64,000 nt of DNA from an uncultured Lachnospiraceae bacterium (GCA_910586705.1 CAJUJK010000010.1:62001-126000), one strand, 5' to 3'; shown: positions 1 to 9,936, counted from the first letter of the stretch. Numbers and translations are program-made. Notes: generated by a model not told the origin, from the sequence alone.

Positions 1-627
1 GAGGGGCCCGGACACACTCTTTTTCAGATATCCCGTCAGGAAAATGATGCAGACGATTATTACTCCCAGACTGATCACTATGGCATAGTCGATAATTCTG
101 GCAGTTTCCTCCTCCGCCTCAGCGATGGATATACCCGCAAAAATCAGACCGTTAACCTTGCCGTCCGCGCCCTTTGTGGGAACGTAGGAGCACAGGTAAG
201 TTTCGTCCAGAATTTCCGCCTCGCCCACATACGACTGCCCCTGATTCAATACAATATCCACAAGGTTGGAAGCAAGTTTTGTCCCAACCACACGTTCCCC
301 GTTCTTCGTCACGGTGCTGTAAACCCTCGTATCGCCCTCAAAAATGGTAAATTCACAGCCCTGACGCTTCTTCAAGCCGTCCAGCACCTGATTCAGATCG
401 TCCTCCTCCGATACCCGGCTCAGTTCATATGCCAACAGATTCGTGCCGTTTGTACAAATCTTCTGCTGCATACTTCTGACCAGAGAATTGTACATACTAA
501 CGCAGACCGTTACTGCCAGCACAACAGAAATCGCCTGCATGATCACTACTACATTGCCGACTTTTTTTCCGATACGCTTCAACTTTCTTCTGCCCTTTTT
601 TCCCTCAACCGTCTGTTCTTTTCCCAT
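1..627 (-). CDS. methyl-accepting chemotaxis protein, N-terminal part (runs off left edge)
   Basis: The first 209 residues of a chemoreceptor are visible; the signalling half lies outside the window. After a short, very basic cytoplasmic tip there is a membrane helix (about residues 21-45), an extracellular sensor of about 130 residues with the look of a single Cache domain (YSTVTKNGERVVGT, GEAEILDETYLCSYVPTKG), and a second membrane helix near residues 178-200 followed by KKSVSGPL, the usual entry into a HAMP linker. The start is supported by a GGAG Shine-Dalgarno just upstream. Family knowledge says such proteins signal to CheA; the ligand cannot be read from the sequence. Confidence 0.82.
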   Translation of the reverse strand, partial: MGKEQTVEGKKGRRKLKRIGKKVGNVVVIMQAISVVLAVTVCVSMYNSLVRSMQQKICTNGTNLLAYELSRVSEEDDLNQVLDGLKKRQGCEFTIFEGDTRVYSTVTKNGERVVGTKLASNLVDIVLNQGQSYVGEAEILDETYLCSYVPTKGADGKVNGLIFAGISIAEAEEETARIIDYAIVISLGVIIVCIIFLTGYLKKSVSGPL

Positions 628-674
628 AATATTTTCTCCATCTTTAATAATAATATTGACTACGCTTTCCCATA

Positions 675-1166
675 TCAATTCTGAATTGCATAGTCTGCAT
701 TTATTGTACCATAAGCGTGAGAAATTACAAGCTTCATCTCTACAATATATTCGCTTGTCCCTTCCTGCAACTGTTTCTTTGCCGTAACCACAAAACCATA
801 CCTTTCGTAAAACCTTCTGGCGTCCATGTTTTTCTCAAGAACCCAGAGATACCGGCAGTTTTTTTCTATGGCAAACCGCATCAGTTCGCCGCCGATCCCG
901 CGGTTTTCAAAGAAAGTATCCACATACAGTTCCTCAATTCTGTCCCCGGAAATATGCAGCACACCCTTGACAAACTCATCGTCATAAACAAAGACACCTT
1001 CCAGTTTTTCTGGATTGTCAATATATTCCTTTGCAATCGGATAAACCTGTATTTCCCCGAAAGACACCTTATCGTTCCGGAAAATCTTTCTATAGTTCAT
1101 GCGTTTCGTAAACACCAGAATTTCCGCTATTCTGGAAGCGTCACTAACTGTCGCGCGTCGTATCAT
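675..1166 (-). CDS. GNAT family N-acetyltransferase
   Basis: This 163-residue protein has the GNAT layout: N-terminal MIRRATVSDASRIAEI, the acetyl-CoA pyrophosphate loop FFENRGIGGELM near residues 85-96, and the C-terminal ARRFYERYGF signature. It should transfer an acetyl group from acetyl-CoA to an amine; the substrate is not evident. An AGGAGG-type ribosome site precedes the ATG. It is transcribed in the same direction as the chemoreceptor but the genes do not look functionally linked. Confidence 0.85.
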   Translation of the reverse strand: MIRRATVSDASRIAEILVFTKRMNYRKIFRNDKVSFGEIQVYPIAKEYIDNPEKLEGVFVYDDEFVKGVLHISGDRIEELYVDTFFENRGIGGELMRFAIEKNCRYLWVLEKNMDARRFYERYGFVVTAKKQLQEGTSEYIVEMKLVISHAYGTINADYAIQN

Positions 1167-1326
1167 AACCTGCTTCCTCCCGCCTTATTAATATCGCATC
1201 ATATCTGTGTCCGTTTCTCTATACGTTCCTCTGCCTGCCGTGTGCATAAACAGCGCAATTTTATCCAATCCGAAATTCCCCGCTGGTTTTACAATCTATT
1301 TATCAAAACAAAGGAGGCTCACAAGG

Positions 1327-1716
1327 ATGAGTAATGAATTATTTCAAGCATTTGACAACGGTTCTCTGAGACTGCCGGAATCCACAACAGCATTTGCTGA
1401 CCTTCTCTGGACAAAGCACCCCGTCTTTGAAGGTGTGGAACTCAAACACATTGTCACCGCAAAAGACACCGCAGGACAGTTCAGCTATCACCTTGTCCGC
1501 ATCGCGCCGGGCAAAAGTATTCAGAATCATATCCACGAAACCCAGTTGGAAACCCACGAGGTGATCGCAGGCTCCGGTGACTGCATCAATGACGGCACCG
1601 CCATTCCTTACACGCCCGGCGTCATCTCCATCCTGCCCGCCGGTGTACCCCATGAAGTCAATGCGGATAAGGAAGGGCTGTTCCTTTTCGCAAAATTTAT
1701 ACCCGCCTTATGTTAG
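1327..1716 (+). CDS. small cupin-domain protein
   Basis: A 129-residue single-domain protein beginning MSNELFQAFDNGSLRLPES. The cupin core is visible: HIHETQLETHEV carries histidine and glutamate positions of cupin motif 1, and GVISILPAGVPHEV matches motif 2. Such proteins are six-stranded barrels that bind a metal and often a sugar or acid; no specific substrate can be assigned. The start was chosen at the ATG preceded by AAAGGAGG rather than an upstream in-frame start. It faces the AraC-type gene on the other strand with only about 15 bases between their ends. It ends in TAG, showing the host uses TAG as an ordinary stop. Confidence 0.82.
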   Translation: MSNELFQAFDNGSLRLPESTTAFADLLWTKHPVFEGVELKHIVTAKDTAGQFSYHLVRIAPGKSIQNHIHETQLETHEVIAGSGDCINDGTAIPYTPGVISILPAGVPHEVNADKEGLFLFAKFIPALC

Positions 1717-1732
1717 ACCGAGAATCGCACAC

Positions 1733-2356
1733 CTAAAATGCGGCATTCTCGATATGAATCTTATATTCTCCCGGCGTCAGTCTGACAATTCTTTGAAAGC
1801 AGCGGTCGAAGTGGCTCTGGTCACAAAATCCTGCGGCATAAGCCGCTTCGGTCACGCTTTTCCCTTCCTCCAGAAGTTTCTGCGCTTTTCTGACCCTGCA
1901 CTGTATCTGAAACTGGTGCGGCGTCAGACCGCAGACCGCTTTAAACTGCCGGATCATATGATAGGGACTCACATTTATGGTCCGCGCCATATCCTTTATC
2001 AAAAACGCATTCTCCGGCGCTTCCAGTATAAGTCCTTTTAACCTCATTATGTAATGTCCGCCGTTTACTTCCCATTCCGGCATTTCATCCGCTGATACAC
2101 AGATCGCAATCATGGAATAGGTCGTGCCTTCCACCGCCTCTATCGCGTGAGGCGTGTCCGGCGGAATATAGAAAATCTGTCCCTCGCGGTAAATCTTCTT
2201 CTCACCGCCACAGACAATACAGACCGCGCCGCTTGAAATCAGACCGATTGTATGGTGGCTCGCATGGGTGTGGGTGGGATAGGTATGGGTGGCTTTCCGA
2301 TAGTAAATGTACTCCGTGCTTTCGTTTTTTCGGCTGTAGATTATGCTGCGTTCCAT
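1733..2356 (-). CDS. AraC family transcriptional regulator
   Basis: A 207-residue regulator. The N-terminal half is a cupin sensing domain (THTHASHHTIGL, EGQIFYIPPDTPHAIE). The C-terminal 100 residues hold the paired AraC helix-turn-helix motifs: IKDMARTINVSPYHMIRQFK and VTEAAYAAGFCDQSHFDRCF, ending LTPGEYK. The protein should bind DNA as a regulator of a nearby or metabolic target; the effector is unknown. It ends in TAG. Confidence 0.9.
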   Translation of the reverse strand: MERSIIYSRKNESTEYIYYRKATHTYPTHTHASHHTIGLISSGAVCIVCGGEKKIYREGQIFYIPPDTPHAIEAVEGTTYSMIAICVSADEMPEWEVNGGHYIMRLKGLILEAPENAFLIKDMARTINVSPYHMIRQFKAVCGLTPHQFQIQCRVRKAQKLLEEGKSVTEAAYAAGFCDQSHFDRCFQRIVRLTPGEYKIHIENAAF

Positions 2357-2401
2357 AAAAATAATGCGTTCCTTTCCTCCGATTCTGTGCCTGTCATTTT
2401 G

Positions 2402-2488
2402 TTAAGATATGCGCAACGAGCCATACTTGTAATCTTTTCCCAGCGTGCTCTTCCCCGCACCATTCAGCCCGCATATAATCATTCTCAT
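2402..2488 (-). pseudogene. remnant of a P-loop kinase/ATPase gene
   Basis: A 28-codon reading frame overlaps the end of the neighbouring membrane-protein gene by four bases (ATGA-type coupling). It encodes a clean Walker A beginning, MRMIICGLNGAGKSTLGK, as in small nucleotide kinases, and then stops. The rest of the kinase is gone. The coupled start suggests a once intact two-gene operon. Confidence 0.55.
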
Positions 2489-3174
2489 AAAGCATTCCAG
2501 ACCACAAAAAATATCAGTATATTTCCCCACGCATTCCCTGTCCTCTGCCGGATCACCAGAGAACCGTACATAAGTATAAATGTTGCAAACGCCTCCAGCA
2601 AAGTTACGAGGTCAAATCCGATCATCCCATGAATCGCGATGGCTATGACTGCACAGATAAAAGCCCCCACATTGAAAAACCTATGCGCCCTGCACAGCAG
2701 GTTAATTTTGTCCGCCAAAACTATGTAAAACAGACCTTCCCCGAATCCCCACGTCAATGCGATCACCAGATAGCCGGTCACATTAAAGGGCAAAGGCGCA
2801 CCCAGAATTTCCTTTGTCAAAAACATGCCTTGAAACGGTAAAAAACCATGTACGTCATTTGTGACAAAAAGAAACGCCACCGTCGGGATGGAAACCAGAA
2901 GGCAGCCGATCAGAGACTGCCAGATATGTTTCCGAACCAGACCGTATGCCGGGAGCCTTTCCTTATTTTTCAATAAGACAATCAGTACACCCAGACAGGA
3001 CATGCCGAACTGTATCAGCAGAACCGGCAAAAACCGCAGGAACAGGGGATGCGACAAATCGCGCCCGTAGTCCATGATTGTTCCTTCCAGCGTAAGATAT
3101 AATGCCGCGGAAATAATGCTGATAGATAATATAACAGTAATGTCTTTTTTTGCATTCTTTACAGAGTCGCTCAT
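2485..3174 (-). CDS. integral membrane protein, CPBP (Abi-like) family candidate
   Basis: About 229 residues with six to eight hydrophobic helices. The segment ALTWGFGEGLFYIVLADKIN followed by HGMIGFD and the ending GNAWGNILIFFVVWNAL resembles the CPBP intramembrane protease fold, whose motifs are EExxxR, FxxxH and a C-terminal histidine or asparagine. The first motif is degenerate here (one glutamate), so protease activity is doubtful. The start MSDSVKNAKKD is chosen because the hydrophobic domain begins right after it; longer starts (up to 3381) are open but look non-coding. Confidence 0.6.
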   Translation of the reverse strand: MSDSVKNAKKDITVILSISIISAALYLTLEGTIMDYGRDLSHPLFLRFLPVLLIQFGMSCLGVLIVLLKNKERLPAYGLVRKHIWQSLIGCLLVSIPTVAFLFVTNDVHGFLPFQGMFLTKEILGAPLPFNVTGYLVIALTWGFGEGLFYIVLADKINLLCRAHRFFNVGAFICAVIAIAIHGMIGFDLVTLLEAFATFILMYGSLVIRQRTGNAWGNILIFFVVWNAL

Positions 3175-3478
3175 GTTATTCTCACATTCAACCATTATAG
3201 CTGCCACACAAATAATCCCTCTCAGAATTATATCATTACACCACTTCTCCTGCCACACAAAAATATCAGACATACTCCCACCATCATTTCTCTTCATAAA
3301 TAACAGCCTTATTGTCATACACTCTAAAAGCATTACGGACGGATTTGATAATCCCCCGCTGTAACCTTCCGCGGATTGCATTTGCTTTTCAAACGTAGTA
3401 TTCTATATATCAGCAATCAGGCGACGCGCCGGCATCCGGCTGCCCGCCGAAATATATGCTGCAAGGAAGATATTTGAT

Positions 3479-4399
3479 ATGAGAGAAGCATTTCACATTA
3501 TCAGCGACGGTTCCTGCGACCTGCCCACCGCGCTGGTCAAGGAAAAAAACATTACCGTCGTACCCTTTTACGTGTCCTTCGATGATGTGCATTCCTTTAA
3601 GGAAAAAGTGGACATCGGAGTCCGGAATTTCTATCAGATGATGGTGGATCAAAAAGGGGTATACCCTAAGTCCTCCATGCCGTCCATAGAAGATTACGAG
3701 GTGGCTTTCCGCCCCTTCGCCGAATCTGACACACCTGTCATATGTATCTGTATCACCACGAAATTCAGCGGTTCCATGCAGTCCGCGCTCAACGCAAAAG
3801 AGCTGATTCTGGAAAAATATCCGCAGGCTCAGATTACCGTCATCGACGCCACCATCAATACCGTTCTGCAGGGGCAGTATGTTCTGGAAGCGGCAGACCT
3901 GCGGGATCGCGGCGTCAGCTACGAGAATACCGTCGCCAGACTGGAAGCCATCAAGAGCACCGGCAGGATATTCTTTACCGTAGGAAATATGGAATACTTA
4001 AAACACGGCGGCAGAATCGGAAAAGTGGCGGCGCTTGCCGGAGGCGCGCTGGATATCCGCCCCATCATTACACTAAAACAGGGGGAAATCTTCCCCTCCG
4101 GGCTTGACCGGGGACGGAAGCGCACACTGAAAAAAGTAATGTCACTCCTTCTGGAATACTTGCAGGAGAGTTCTCTCGGAATCGAATGTTACAGCATTGC
4201 CGTCGGATACGGTTATGACCGGGAAGAGGGCATTGCCTTCCGCGATCAGGCCCTTTCCGTCCTGCGCGAAAAGGGCTATGCCATAGACGAAATACCCCTT
4301 TACCAGATCGGGGCAACCATCGCCGTGCACACCGGACCATACCCGCTCGGATTCGGCATTATTGAGAGAGGAGCACATTGTGAACACCTTAATCCGTGA
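3479..4399 (+). CDS. DegV family fatty-acid-binding protein
   Basis: A 306-residue DegV protein, the usual family length. The N-terminal HIISDGSCDLP, the FSGSMQSA loop and the later KHGGRIGKVAALAG segment are family hallmarks. DegV/FakB proteins bind a fatty acid and present it to the kinase FakA; no fakA is in the window. The start has only a modest ribosome site, AAGGAAG, about ten bases upstream. The downstream GNAT gene overlaps the end by 20 bases, suggesting co-transcription. Confidence 0.9.
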   Translation: MREAFHIISDGSCDLPTALVKEKNITVVPFYVSFDDVHSFKEKVDIGVRNFYQMMVDQKGVYPKSSMPSIEDYEVAFRPFAESDTPVICICITTKFSGSMQSALNAKELILEKYPQAQITVIDATINTVLQGQYVLEAADLRDRGVSYENTVARLEAIKSTGRIFFTVGNMEYLKHGGRIGKVAALAGGALDIRPIITLKQGEIFPSGLDRGRKRTLKKVMSLLLEYLQESSLGIECYSIAVGYGYDREEGIAFRDQALSVLREKGYAIDEIPLYQIGATIAVHTGPYPLGFGIIERGAHCEHLNP

Positions 4400-4871
4400 A
4401 ATGACCACAGAAGACATCGAGCAGGTACGTCAAGTTTACATTTTGGGCTGGCAGAATGCCTTTCGCGGAATTGTCCCACAGCCTTACCTTGACACCATGA
4501 ATTTAGATGACTGGGCGCCGCCGTTAAACGGCGCCTATGTGTTGACGGACGAAAAGAACATCCTCGGCACATCTTCCATCGCCCCCGCAAGAGACAGTGC
4601 CTTTGACGGCTGGGGCGAAATTATTTCCATCTTTATACTTCCGCATCTGATCGGTCAGGGTTATGGTCATCAGCTGTTTACTTTCGTCAAGGATAAACTT
4701 TTGGAACAACACTATACCAACCTATATCTGAAAGTTTTCGAGGATAACCACCGCGCCAGAAAATTCTATGAGAAACATGACTTTTCATGGAACGGCGAGC
4801 GGCTTACGCTCAATGTGGGAGGAAAAGACTTAATAGAATTGCGCTATCAATATTCTATTGCGGCTCCGTGA
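4380..4871 (+). CDS. GNAT family N-acetyltransferase
   Basis: About 163 residues starting at GTG (MNTLIREMTTEDIEQVRQV), which sits behind AGAGAGGAG; an upstream TTG in frame is less likely. The acetyl-CoA loop PHLIGQGYGHQLF and the NHRARKFYEKHDF segment identify the GNAT fold. It overlaps the end of the DegV gene and its own end overlaps the convergent MATE gene by 17 bases. Substrate unknown. Confidence 0.85.
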   Translation: MNTLIREMTTEDIEQVRQVYILGWQNAFRGIVPQPYLDTMNLDDWAPPLNGAYVLTDEKNILGTSSIAPARDSAFDGWGEIISIFILPHLIGQGYGHQLFTFVKDKLLEQHYTNLYLKVFEDNHRARKFYEKHDFSWNGERLTLNVGGKDLIELRYQYSIAAP

Positions 4872-6201
4872 CATTCTTTGTCCAGCGTCCGCTCAGATAA
4901 TACGACCACGTAATCACAAAACCAACCCCAAAACCGAAAATGCCGTTCCACCAGATAATCGTATGCCCCAAAAAGGGGCTGTAACGGAACAGATATGTCA
5001 CAGCCACCCGCGTGCTCAGCGCACAGGTGGCTGTAACCATCGGAAGCGCCGCGTGGTTCGTCCCTTGAAACACCCCAAACAGCGGAATATAGGAGGACAG
5101 CACCAGATTGATCAGCGCAAGCGCCCTCAGATGCGCCCGACAGTAGACGGCAGCCTCTTTGCCGATCCCGAACATCTGTATAATCACATCCGCAGACAGC
5201 CAGAGCAGCACGGAAATGCAAAGCGTCATTGTGAGAGAGATTGCCACAGCCTGTCTGGCACCCTTTTTGACGCGTTCCGTCTTTCCCGCGCCGATATTCT
5301 GCCCGGTGTAAGTCGCCAGCGTCGTCTGGAACGCGTTGCAGGGCAGATTAATATACTGCTCAATCCGATTGCCCACCGTAAAGGAGGCAATCATGGACTG
5401 TCCGAACGCATTGACCGCCCGCTGGATCAGCGTCAATCCCACAGATACGATAATGAGCTGCGATGCAATCGGCAGCCCCGTCGCCAGCGTTTTCTTCGCA
5501 AGAGAAAAATCCCACGTAAAATCTTTCCTTCCAAAAGAAAAGACAGCATACTTGCGCGTCATGTAAAACCATGCGGCGGCAAGCGAACCTGCCTGCGCAA
5601 TGTCCGTCGCCAGCGCCGCCCCGAGAACGCCCCACCGAAAGCCCGCCACAAAAAGCAGGTCCAGTGCAATATTCGCGGCGGATGCGATCAGCAGAAAATA
5701 CAGCGTGGCGGCACTGTCCCCCACAGCCCGCAAAATCGCGGCGATAATGTTATAGCCAAACTGGAAAACCAGCCCGAGCGCATACACCCGGAAATACAGA
5801 AGCGTCAGATCCAGAATCTCCTCCGGCACAGCGATAAAACAGGTATACGCCGGACGGGATATCAGAATGCCCACCAGCGTAAGCAGTACACCCATGCCAA
5901 AAAGGAGCAGGATGCCCGTTGAGGCGTTTTCTTTCACCTGTTTCTGGTCGCCCGCCCCGTAACATTGTGCCACCACCACGCCGTTTCCGGCAGAAAAACC
6001 CGTTGCCACCGCGAGAAACATAAAAATAAAACTCCCCGTCGTTCCCACGGCGGAAAGCGCCGCCTCCCCCGAGAAGTTTCCCACAATAATGGTGTCCACC
6101 GTGCTGTAAAGCTGTTGCAGCAGAGAACCCGCAAGCACGGGAAACACGAATTTTAAGATGTGTCTCCATGGCGTGCCTTCCACCATTGATTTTCCTTCCA
6201 T
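4855..6201 (-). CDS. MATE family efflux transporter
   Basis: A 448-residue, twelve-helix transporter starting MEGKSMVEGTPWRHILKF. The N-terminal half contains PVLAGSLLQQLYSTVDTIIVG, the typical MATE helix 1-2 entry, and the second half repeats it (GLPIASQLIIVSVGLTLIQR). MATE proteins export cationic drugs or metabolites using an Na+ or H+ gradient. The start was set at the ATG behind AAAGGAA; a further ATG five codons upstream is possible. It ends in TAG and overlaps the convergent GNAT gene. Confidence 0.92.
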   Translation of the reverse strand: MEGKSMVEGTPWRHILKFVFPVLAGSLLQQLYSTVDTIIVGNFSGEAALSAVGTTGSFIFMFLAVATGFSAGNGVVVAQCYGAGDQKQVKENASTGILLLFGMGVLLTLVGILISRPAYTCFIAVPEEILDLTLLYFRVYALGLVFQFGYNIIAAILRAVGDSAATLYFLLIASAANIALDLLFVAGFRWGVLGAALATDIAQAGSLAAAWFYMTRKYAVFSFGRKDFTWDFSLAKKTLATGLPIASQLIIVSVGLTLIQRAVNAFGQSMIASFTVGNRIEQYINLPCNAFQTTLATYTGQNIGAGKTERVKKGARQAVAISLTMTLCISVLLWLSADVIIQMFGIGKEAAVYCRAHLRALALINLVLSSYIPLFGVFQGTNHAALPMVTATCALSTRVAVTYLFRYSPFLGHTIIWWNGIFGFGVGFVITWSYYLSGRWTKNVTEPQ

Positions 6202-6325
6202 AAAAATTCCTTTCAAAACACCTATTGATTCACGTTTGGTTTACTTATATTTATTATATACCCCGCTGCCACCTTTCTCAATCCGTATCGTGCCCCTCAA
6301 ATATCCCTGCACACAGTAATACAAC

Positions 6326-6590
6326 TTACTGCCGTCTATAATATTCATTTTTTTCCGGGTTATTTTTATGCAAAATCGCATTCCCTGTGGAATGGAATGT
6401 TGCAATCGGACAGTCAACATTCAGATCCTTGTTAATTTTATCGCGCAGTTCATTCACCGCTTTATTTGTAAAAGAAATTATCAGAATCTGCTTCGGATCA
6501 ACCTGCTGTTTTTCCACCGGATATTTGACTTTTGCCGCCACTGTGGTCGTCTTCCCAGCCCCCGCGGCGTGATTAACTGCAAACTGTTGG
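6326..6590 (-). pseudogene. fragment of a UvrD/Rep-type helicase
   Basis: The reading frame carries only the first helicase motifs: AAGAGKTTTV (Walker A/motif I), ILIISFTNKAVNELRDKI (motif Ia) and CPIATFHSTGNAIL (motif Ib). Both the N-terminus and everything after residue about 85 are missing, so this is a decayed piece of a superfamily 1A helicase. Confidence 0.7.
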
Positions 6591-6601
6591 AATGCGTTTT
6601 G

Positions 6602-6751
6602 ATGGATGATCAATCGGATAGCAATTTTCAGCATTTGCAGGTCAAAGCGGGGATACTGCTGACCAAATACGAAAACGGCGGTAAATGTAAATATTGCGGA
6701 CAGGGACTGGCTCTGAAGGAATACAACTGGGTGATCGAGGGATATCGCTGA
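6602..6751 (+). pseudogene. fragment with a CxxC zinc knuckle, unknown gene
   Basis: Fifty codons from an internal ATG, containing GGKCKYCGQGLALKEYN and ending in TGA three bases before the end of convergent sbcC. No ribosome site or complete domain is visible. It abuts the helicase fragment on the other strand, so the 6.3-6.75 kb stretch reads as a scar between two broken genes. It might instead be a real short protein. Confidence 0.35.
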
Positions 6752-6753
6752 AA

Positions 6754-9700
6754 CTACAACCCGCATTCAACGGTAATCCGGCTCCCGACCTTCGTCTTTT
6801 TAACCTTGATCTGCTGCGGAATGTTCTCCACAAGCTCTTCCCTGTGGCTGATGATTCCCACCAGTTTGTTGCTCCCGGTCAGATTTACCAGAATTTCCAT
6901 CGCGCTGTCGATGGATTTCCGATCTAACGTCCCAAAGCCCTCATCCACAAAGAGAGCGTCCATCTGTACGCCGCCAAGGTTGGATGACACGGTGTCGGAC
7001 AGCCCCAGTGCGAGGCTCAATGATGCCTTGAAACTTTCTCCGCCAGAAAGATTTCCCACAGGTCTTCTGTGTCCCGTATAGTTATCTAACACTTCAAGGT
7101 CAAGGAAATTATTGCTCCGCTTTCCGAGGGAATCCTCCTGTCGGTACAGCTCATACTGTCCGTCGCTCATCGGCAGCAGACGCCTGTTTGCGGCGGCGAT
7201 AATCCCGTCAAATCCCGCCGCCTGTATGTACTGTTCCAGTGTAATCTTTCCGTTTCCGGTCGTGCCTTTGACCAGATTGTAAAGCCGCTGGCAGACCGCA
7301 TTCTCCTTTTGTGCCTTTTCCAGTTCTCCTCTCCTGTCAAGAATCCTCTTTCGTTTCTTTTCGTTGGTGGCTATCCTGTTTTCGTCATTGTTGCATTTCT
7401 TTCTGAGCAAATCTACTTCTTTGCTCTGCCCGTCGCATACAGCCTTTAGTCCGTCAATGTCCGTCACCTTTTTCCCTTCTGCATCCGATCTGGCATCTGC
7501 AAGCTGTTTTTCATTCGCCGCAACGGTCTGATGATATTCATTAATCACTTTGTCCGATGACGCGATGTCCTCCTCGCTTACAACGAATCGCAGCATCTCT
7601 TCTACCGAAAGGAATCCTTGCGCGCCGACTTCCTGCTCCAGCTTCGTCCGCAAATCCGCTTCGTCCTTTTCCTGCTGTTCCAGACTGCCCTTCCATGTCT
7701 TTATCTCGGATGTGACAGCGGCAGCATGGTTATCGGCTTTTTTCTTTTCCTCCTCCGCTTTCGCAATCTCATTTAATATGCGGTCTTTCCTCGTCTCTGC
7801 CTGTTCCCGCTCTCTTTTTGCCGTTTCCCAATCCGGGAAGCTCAAATTCTCAAGAGTCTCTAATACTGCCTTTGTTTCCGCCAACTGACGGCTCACCCTC
7901 TGCCTGTTTTCGTACAGTTTCTCTTTTTCCAAATGGAGTTTTTCCGTCTCATCCCCCTGTGCGGTTTCGAGATCTTTCTCCGCTTTCTTGAGCGTCGTGC
8001 AATCCTTCTCAAGAACGATACACTTCTTATGATTTTCTTCCGACATTGCCACGACCTGCGTCTTTGCCTCCCTTACCGCCTTGATCAGATCTTCAAGTGA
8101 CATGCCTGTCATATTCATACCCAGAAGCGGGCTTTCCAGACAGTCCAATATCGTTATCCGAAGCTGTTCCTCGCATCCCTCCAACAAGGTCTTTGCTTTC
8201 TCCGCTTCCGTATTCGCCGTATTCTTTTTCTCCTGAAGCGCAGACTCTTCTTCCTGCAATTGTTTGAACTCGTCTTCCGAAATGGAAGTCTCTTTCAGCC
8301 CGGCGGGTTCCGGGTGATGCACGGAGCCACACACCGGGCATTTCTCCCCTTCTACCAGTTTTTTCGCCAGAATACCCGCCCGGCTGTCTTCGAGCATACG
8401 CTCTGCCTCTTCCCTTCTGCCGCCCGCCTCTTCGTATTTACCGCGCGCATCTAAAAACGCTTTCTGCTTTTTGGACAGCTCCTTCTTCCTTTCTTCCCTA
8501 TTCGGAATCTGGTCGTCTATGACCGCATCGAAATCCGCCAGAAGCCCCGCCAGCTTCTCACTCCTGTTTTGCACCCCTGCCAATTCAGCCGGCTTATCTT
8601 TTAACTCCTTAACGGTTTCCCTAAGTGCTTGTATCTTCTCCTTCAAAGATTTCTCTTGCGCCTGCAAAGCAATCTCTTCCGCGCCGCTCTTTTTATCCAG
8701 TTCTTCCAGTTCTTTGCGCTTTCCTATAAGCTCCTCTTTCTGCTGATATTTCTGCTGATCATCGTCGATTCTGCTGATCGTCTGCTTACATTTGTCCGCC
8801 TCCGGCTCCCGCTTTTTAGCGTCGTCAAGTGCGCCCTGCGCCTGCTTTGCAGATACCAAAGCCTTCTCCAGATCTGATTCCGCATTTTGAATCTGTTTCC
8901 GGGTCAAAGATACCTCGCCGCACTTTTTCGTCCACGCGGCATAAGACGGATGTACATAGCGGGTGGCTTTCTTTTGTCTGTCTAAAAGCAGGCTGATCTC
9001 GTCAATTTTTGCCTTTCTGCCTGCAAGCTCCGCTTTTTCTTTTTCCAGTTTATCCCTTTTCTCGATAAACCCGTTATTGGTCTTCGCAAGCGCAAGCGCC
9101 TCCTTGTTCTTCTCAAGCGCCGCCTCTGCCTTTTTCAGCTCCTCTTTCATGCGATTTAATCGTTCTTTGTCTGACAAATTCAGACGTTCCAGCAAACCTA
9201 AGATTTCATCCAGATTCCATGCGCTTCCCGAGCGTCCGGCTCTGCCCTTAAGCTCTTCCAGTTCGTCGAAAAGCTCGTCCTCCTCATTTGCCGCCACGTC
9301 CTGAAAATGCTGGATCATACTGTCCTCAGCCTTTGCCTTCACCTTGTAGCTCGCGTCCATCCGGTCTTTCAGCTTGTATTCTATATTTTTATAACCGCTC
9401 GTCAGAAAGATCGCGCGCAGTATCTCCGTTCTCTGATCCGTTTTCGCATTTAGTAAATCCCAGAACTCCCCCTGCGCGATCATCACAATCTGTTTAAACT
9501 GCTTCTCGTCAATGTGCAGCAGTTCCTTTACCGCATGGTTCACCTGTGTCTGCCCCTCTATCGGTGCCTGTCCCTCCTCATAGAGAACCGCCTTTTCCTT
9601 CTCCGTGATCACGCCGGTGCCGCGCTGTTTCTGCCTTTCATAAGAGGGCTGCCGCCAGACGTGAAAGGCACGCCCCTGATGTGTAAAATAAAAGTCCACA

Positions 9701-9936
9701 TAGCTCTGCGCAGAATCCTTCGCGTATTCGCTTCTCAAATTTTTCGTGTCCCGGTATGTACCGCTGGTCGTCCCATATAGCGCAAAACAGATCGCGTCAA
9801 ATATCGTCGTCTTCCCCGCCCCGGTATCCCCGGATATCAAAAACAGTCCCTTTTCTTCAAAGGCGCCAAACTCTATTGGCGGTAGCTCCCCCGCATAGGG
9901 ACCAATCGCGCTTATGATCAGTTTAACCGGCTTCAT
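6754..9936 (-). CDS. sbcC: SbcC, ATPase subunit of the SbcCD (Mre11-Rad50-type) nuclease
   Basis: A 1,060-residue SMC-like ATPase of normal length. Walker A is SGDTGAGKTTIFDAI at residues 35-49; long coiled coils flank the zinc hook CPVCGSVHHP near residue 530; the signature NLSGGESFKASLSLALG is near 965 and Walker B ALFVDEGFGTLD near 995. With SbcD it cleaves hairpins and protein-blocked DNA ends. The start overlaps the end of sbcD by 14 bases, so the two are translationally coupled. It ends in TAG. Confidence 0.97.
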   Translation of the reverse strand: MKPVKLIISAIGPYAGELPPIEFGAFEEKGLFLISGDTGAGKTTIFDAICFALYGTTSGTYRDTKNLRSEYAKDSAQSYVDFYFTHQGRAFHVWRQPSYERQKQRGTGVITEKEKAVLYEEGQAPIEGQTQVNHAVKELLHIDEKQFKQIVMIAQGEFWDLLNAKTDQRTEILRAIFLTSGYKNIEYKLKDRMDASYKVKAKAEDSMIQHFQDVAANEEDELFDELEELKGRAGRSGSAWNLDEILGLLERLNLSDKERLNRMKEELKKAEAALEKNKEALALAKTNNGFIEKRDKLEKEKAELAGRKAKIDEISLLLDRQKKATRYVHPSYAAWTKKCGEVSLTRKQIQNAESDLEKALVSAKQAQGALDDAKKREPEADKCKQTISRIDDDQQKYQQKEELIGKRKELEELDKKSGAEEIALQAQEKSLKEKIQALRETVKELKDKPAELAGVQNRSEKLAGLLADFDAVIDDQIPNREERKKELSKKQKAFLDARGKYEEAGGRREEAERMLEDSRAGILAKKLVEGEKCPVCGSVHHPEPAGLKETSISEDEFKQLQEEESALQEKKNTANTEAEKAKTLLEGCEEQLRITILDCLESPLLGMNMTGMSLEDLIKAVREAKTQVVAMSEENHKKCIVLEKDCTTLKKAEKDLETAQGDETEKLHLEKEKLYENRQRVSRQLAETKAVLETLENLSFPDWETAKREREQAETRKDRILNEIAKAEEEKKKADNHAAAVTSEIKTWKGSLEQQEKDEADLRTKLEQEVGAQGFLSVEEMLRFVVSEEDIASSDKVINEYHQTVAANEKQLADARSDAEGKKVTDIDGLKAVCDGQSKEVDLLRKKCNNDENRIATNEKKRKRILDRRGELEKAQKENAVCQRLYNLVKGTTGNGKITLEQYIQAAGFDGIIAAANRRLLPMSDGQYELYRQEDSLGKRSNNFLDLEVLDNYTGHRRPVGNLSGGESFKASLSLALGLSDTVSSNLGGVQMDALFVDEGFGTLDRKSIDSAMEILVNLTGSNKLVGIISHREELVENIPQQIKVKKTKVGSRITVECGL

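Noticed and set aside
4858..5922. Long + strand open frame of 354 codons opposite the MATE gene
   Set aside because: It is antisense to a complete transporter, is rich in arginine, proline and histidine, and has no ribosome site: a composition artefact.
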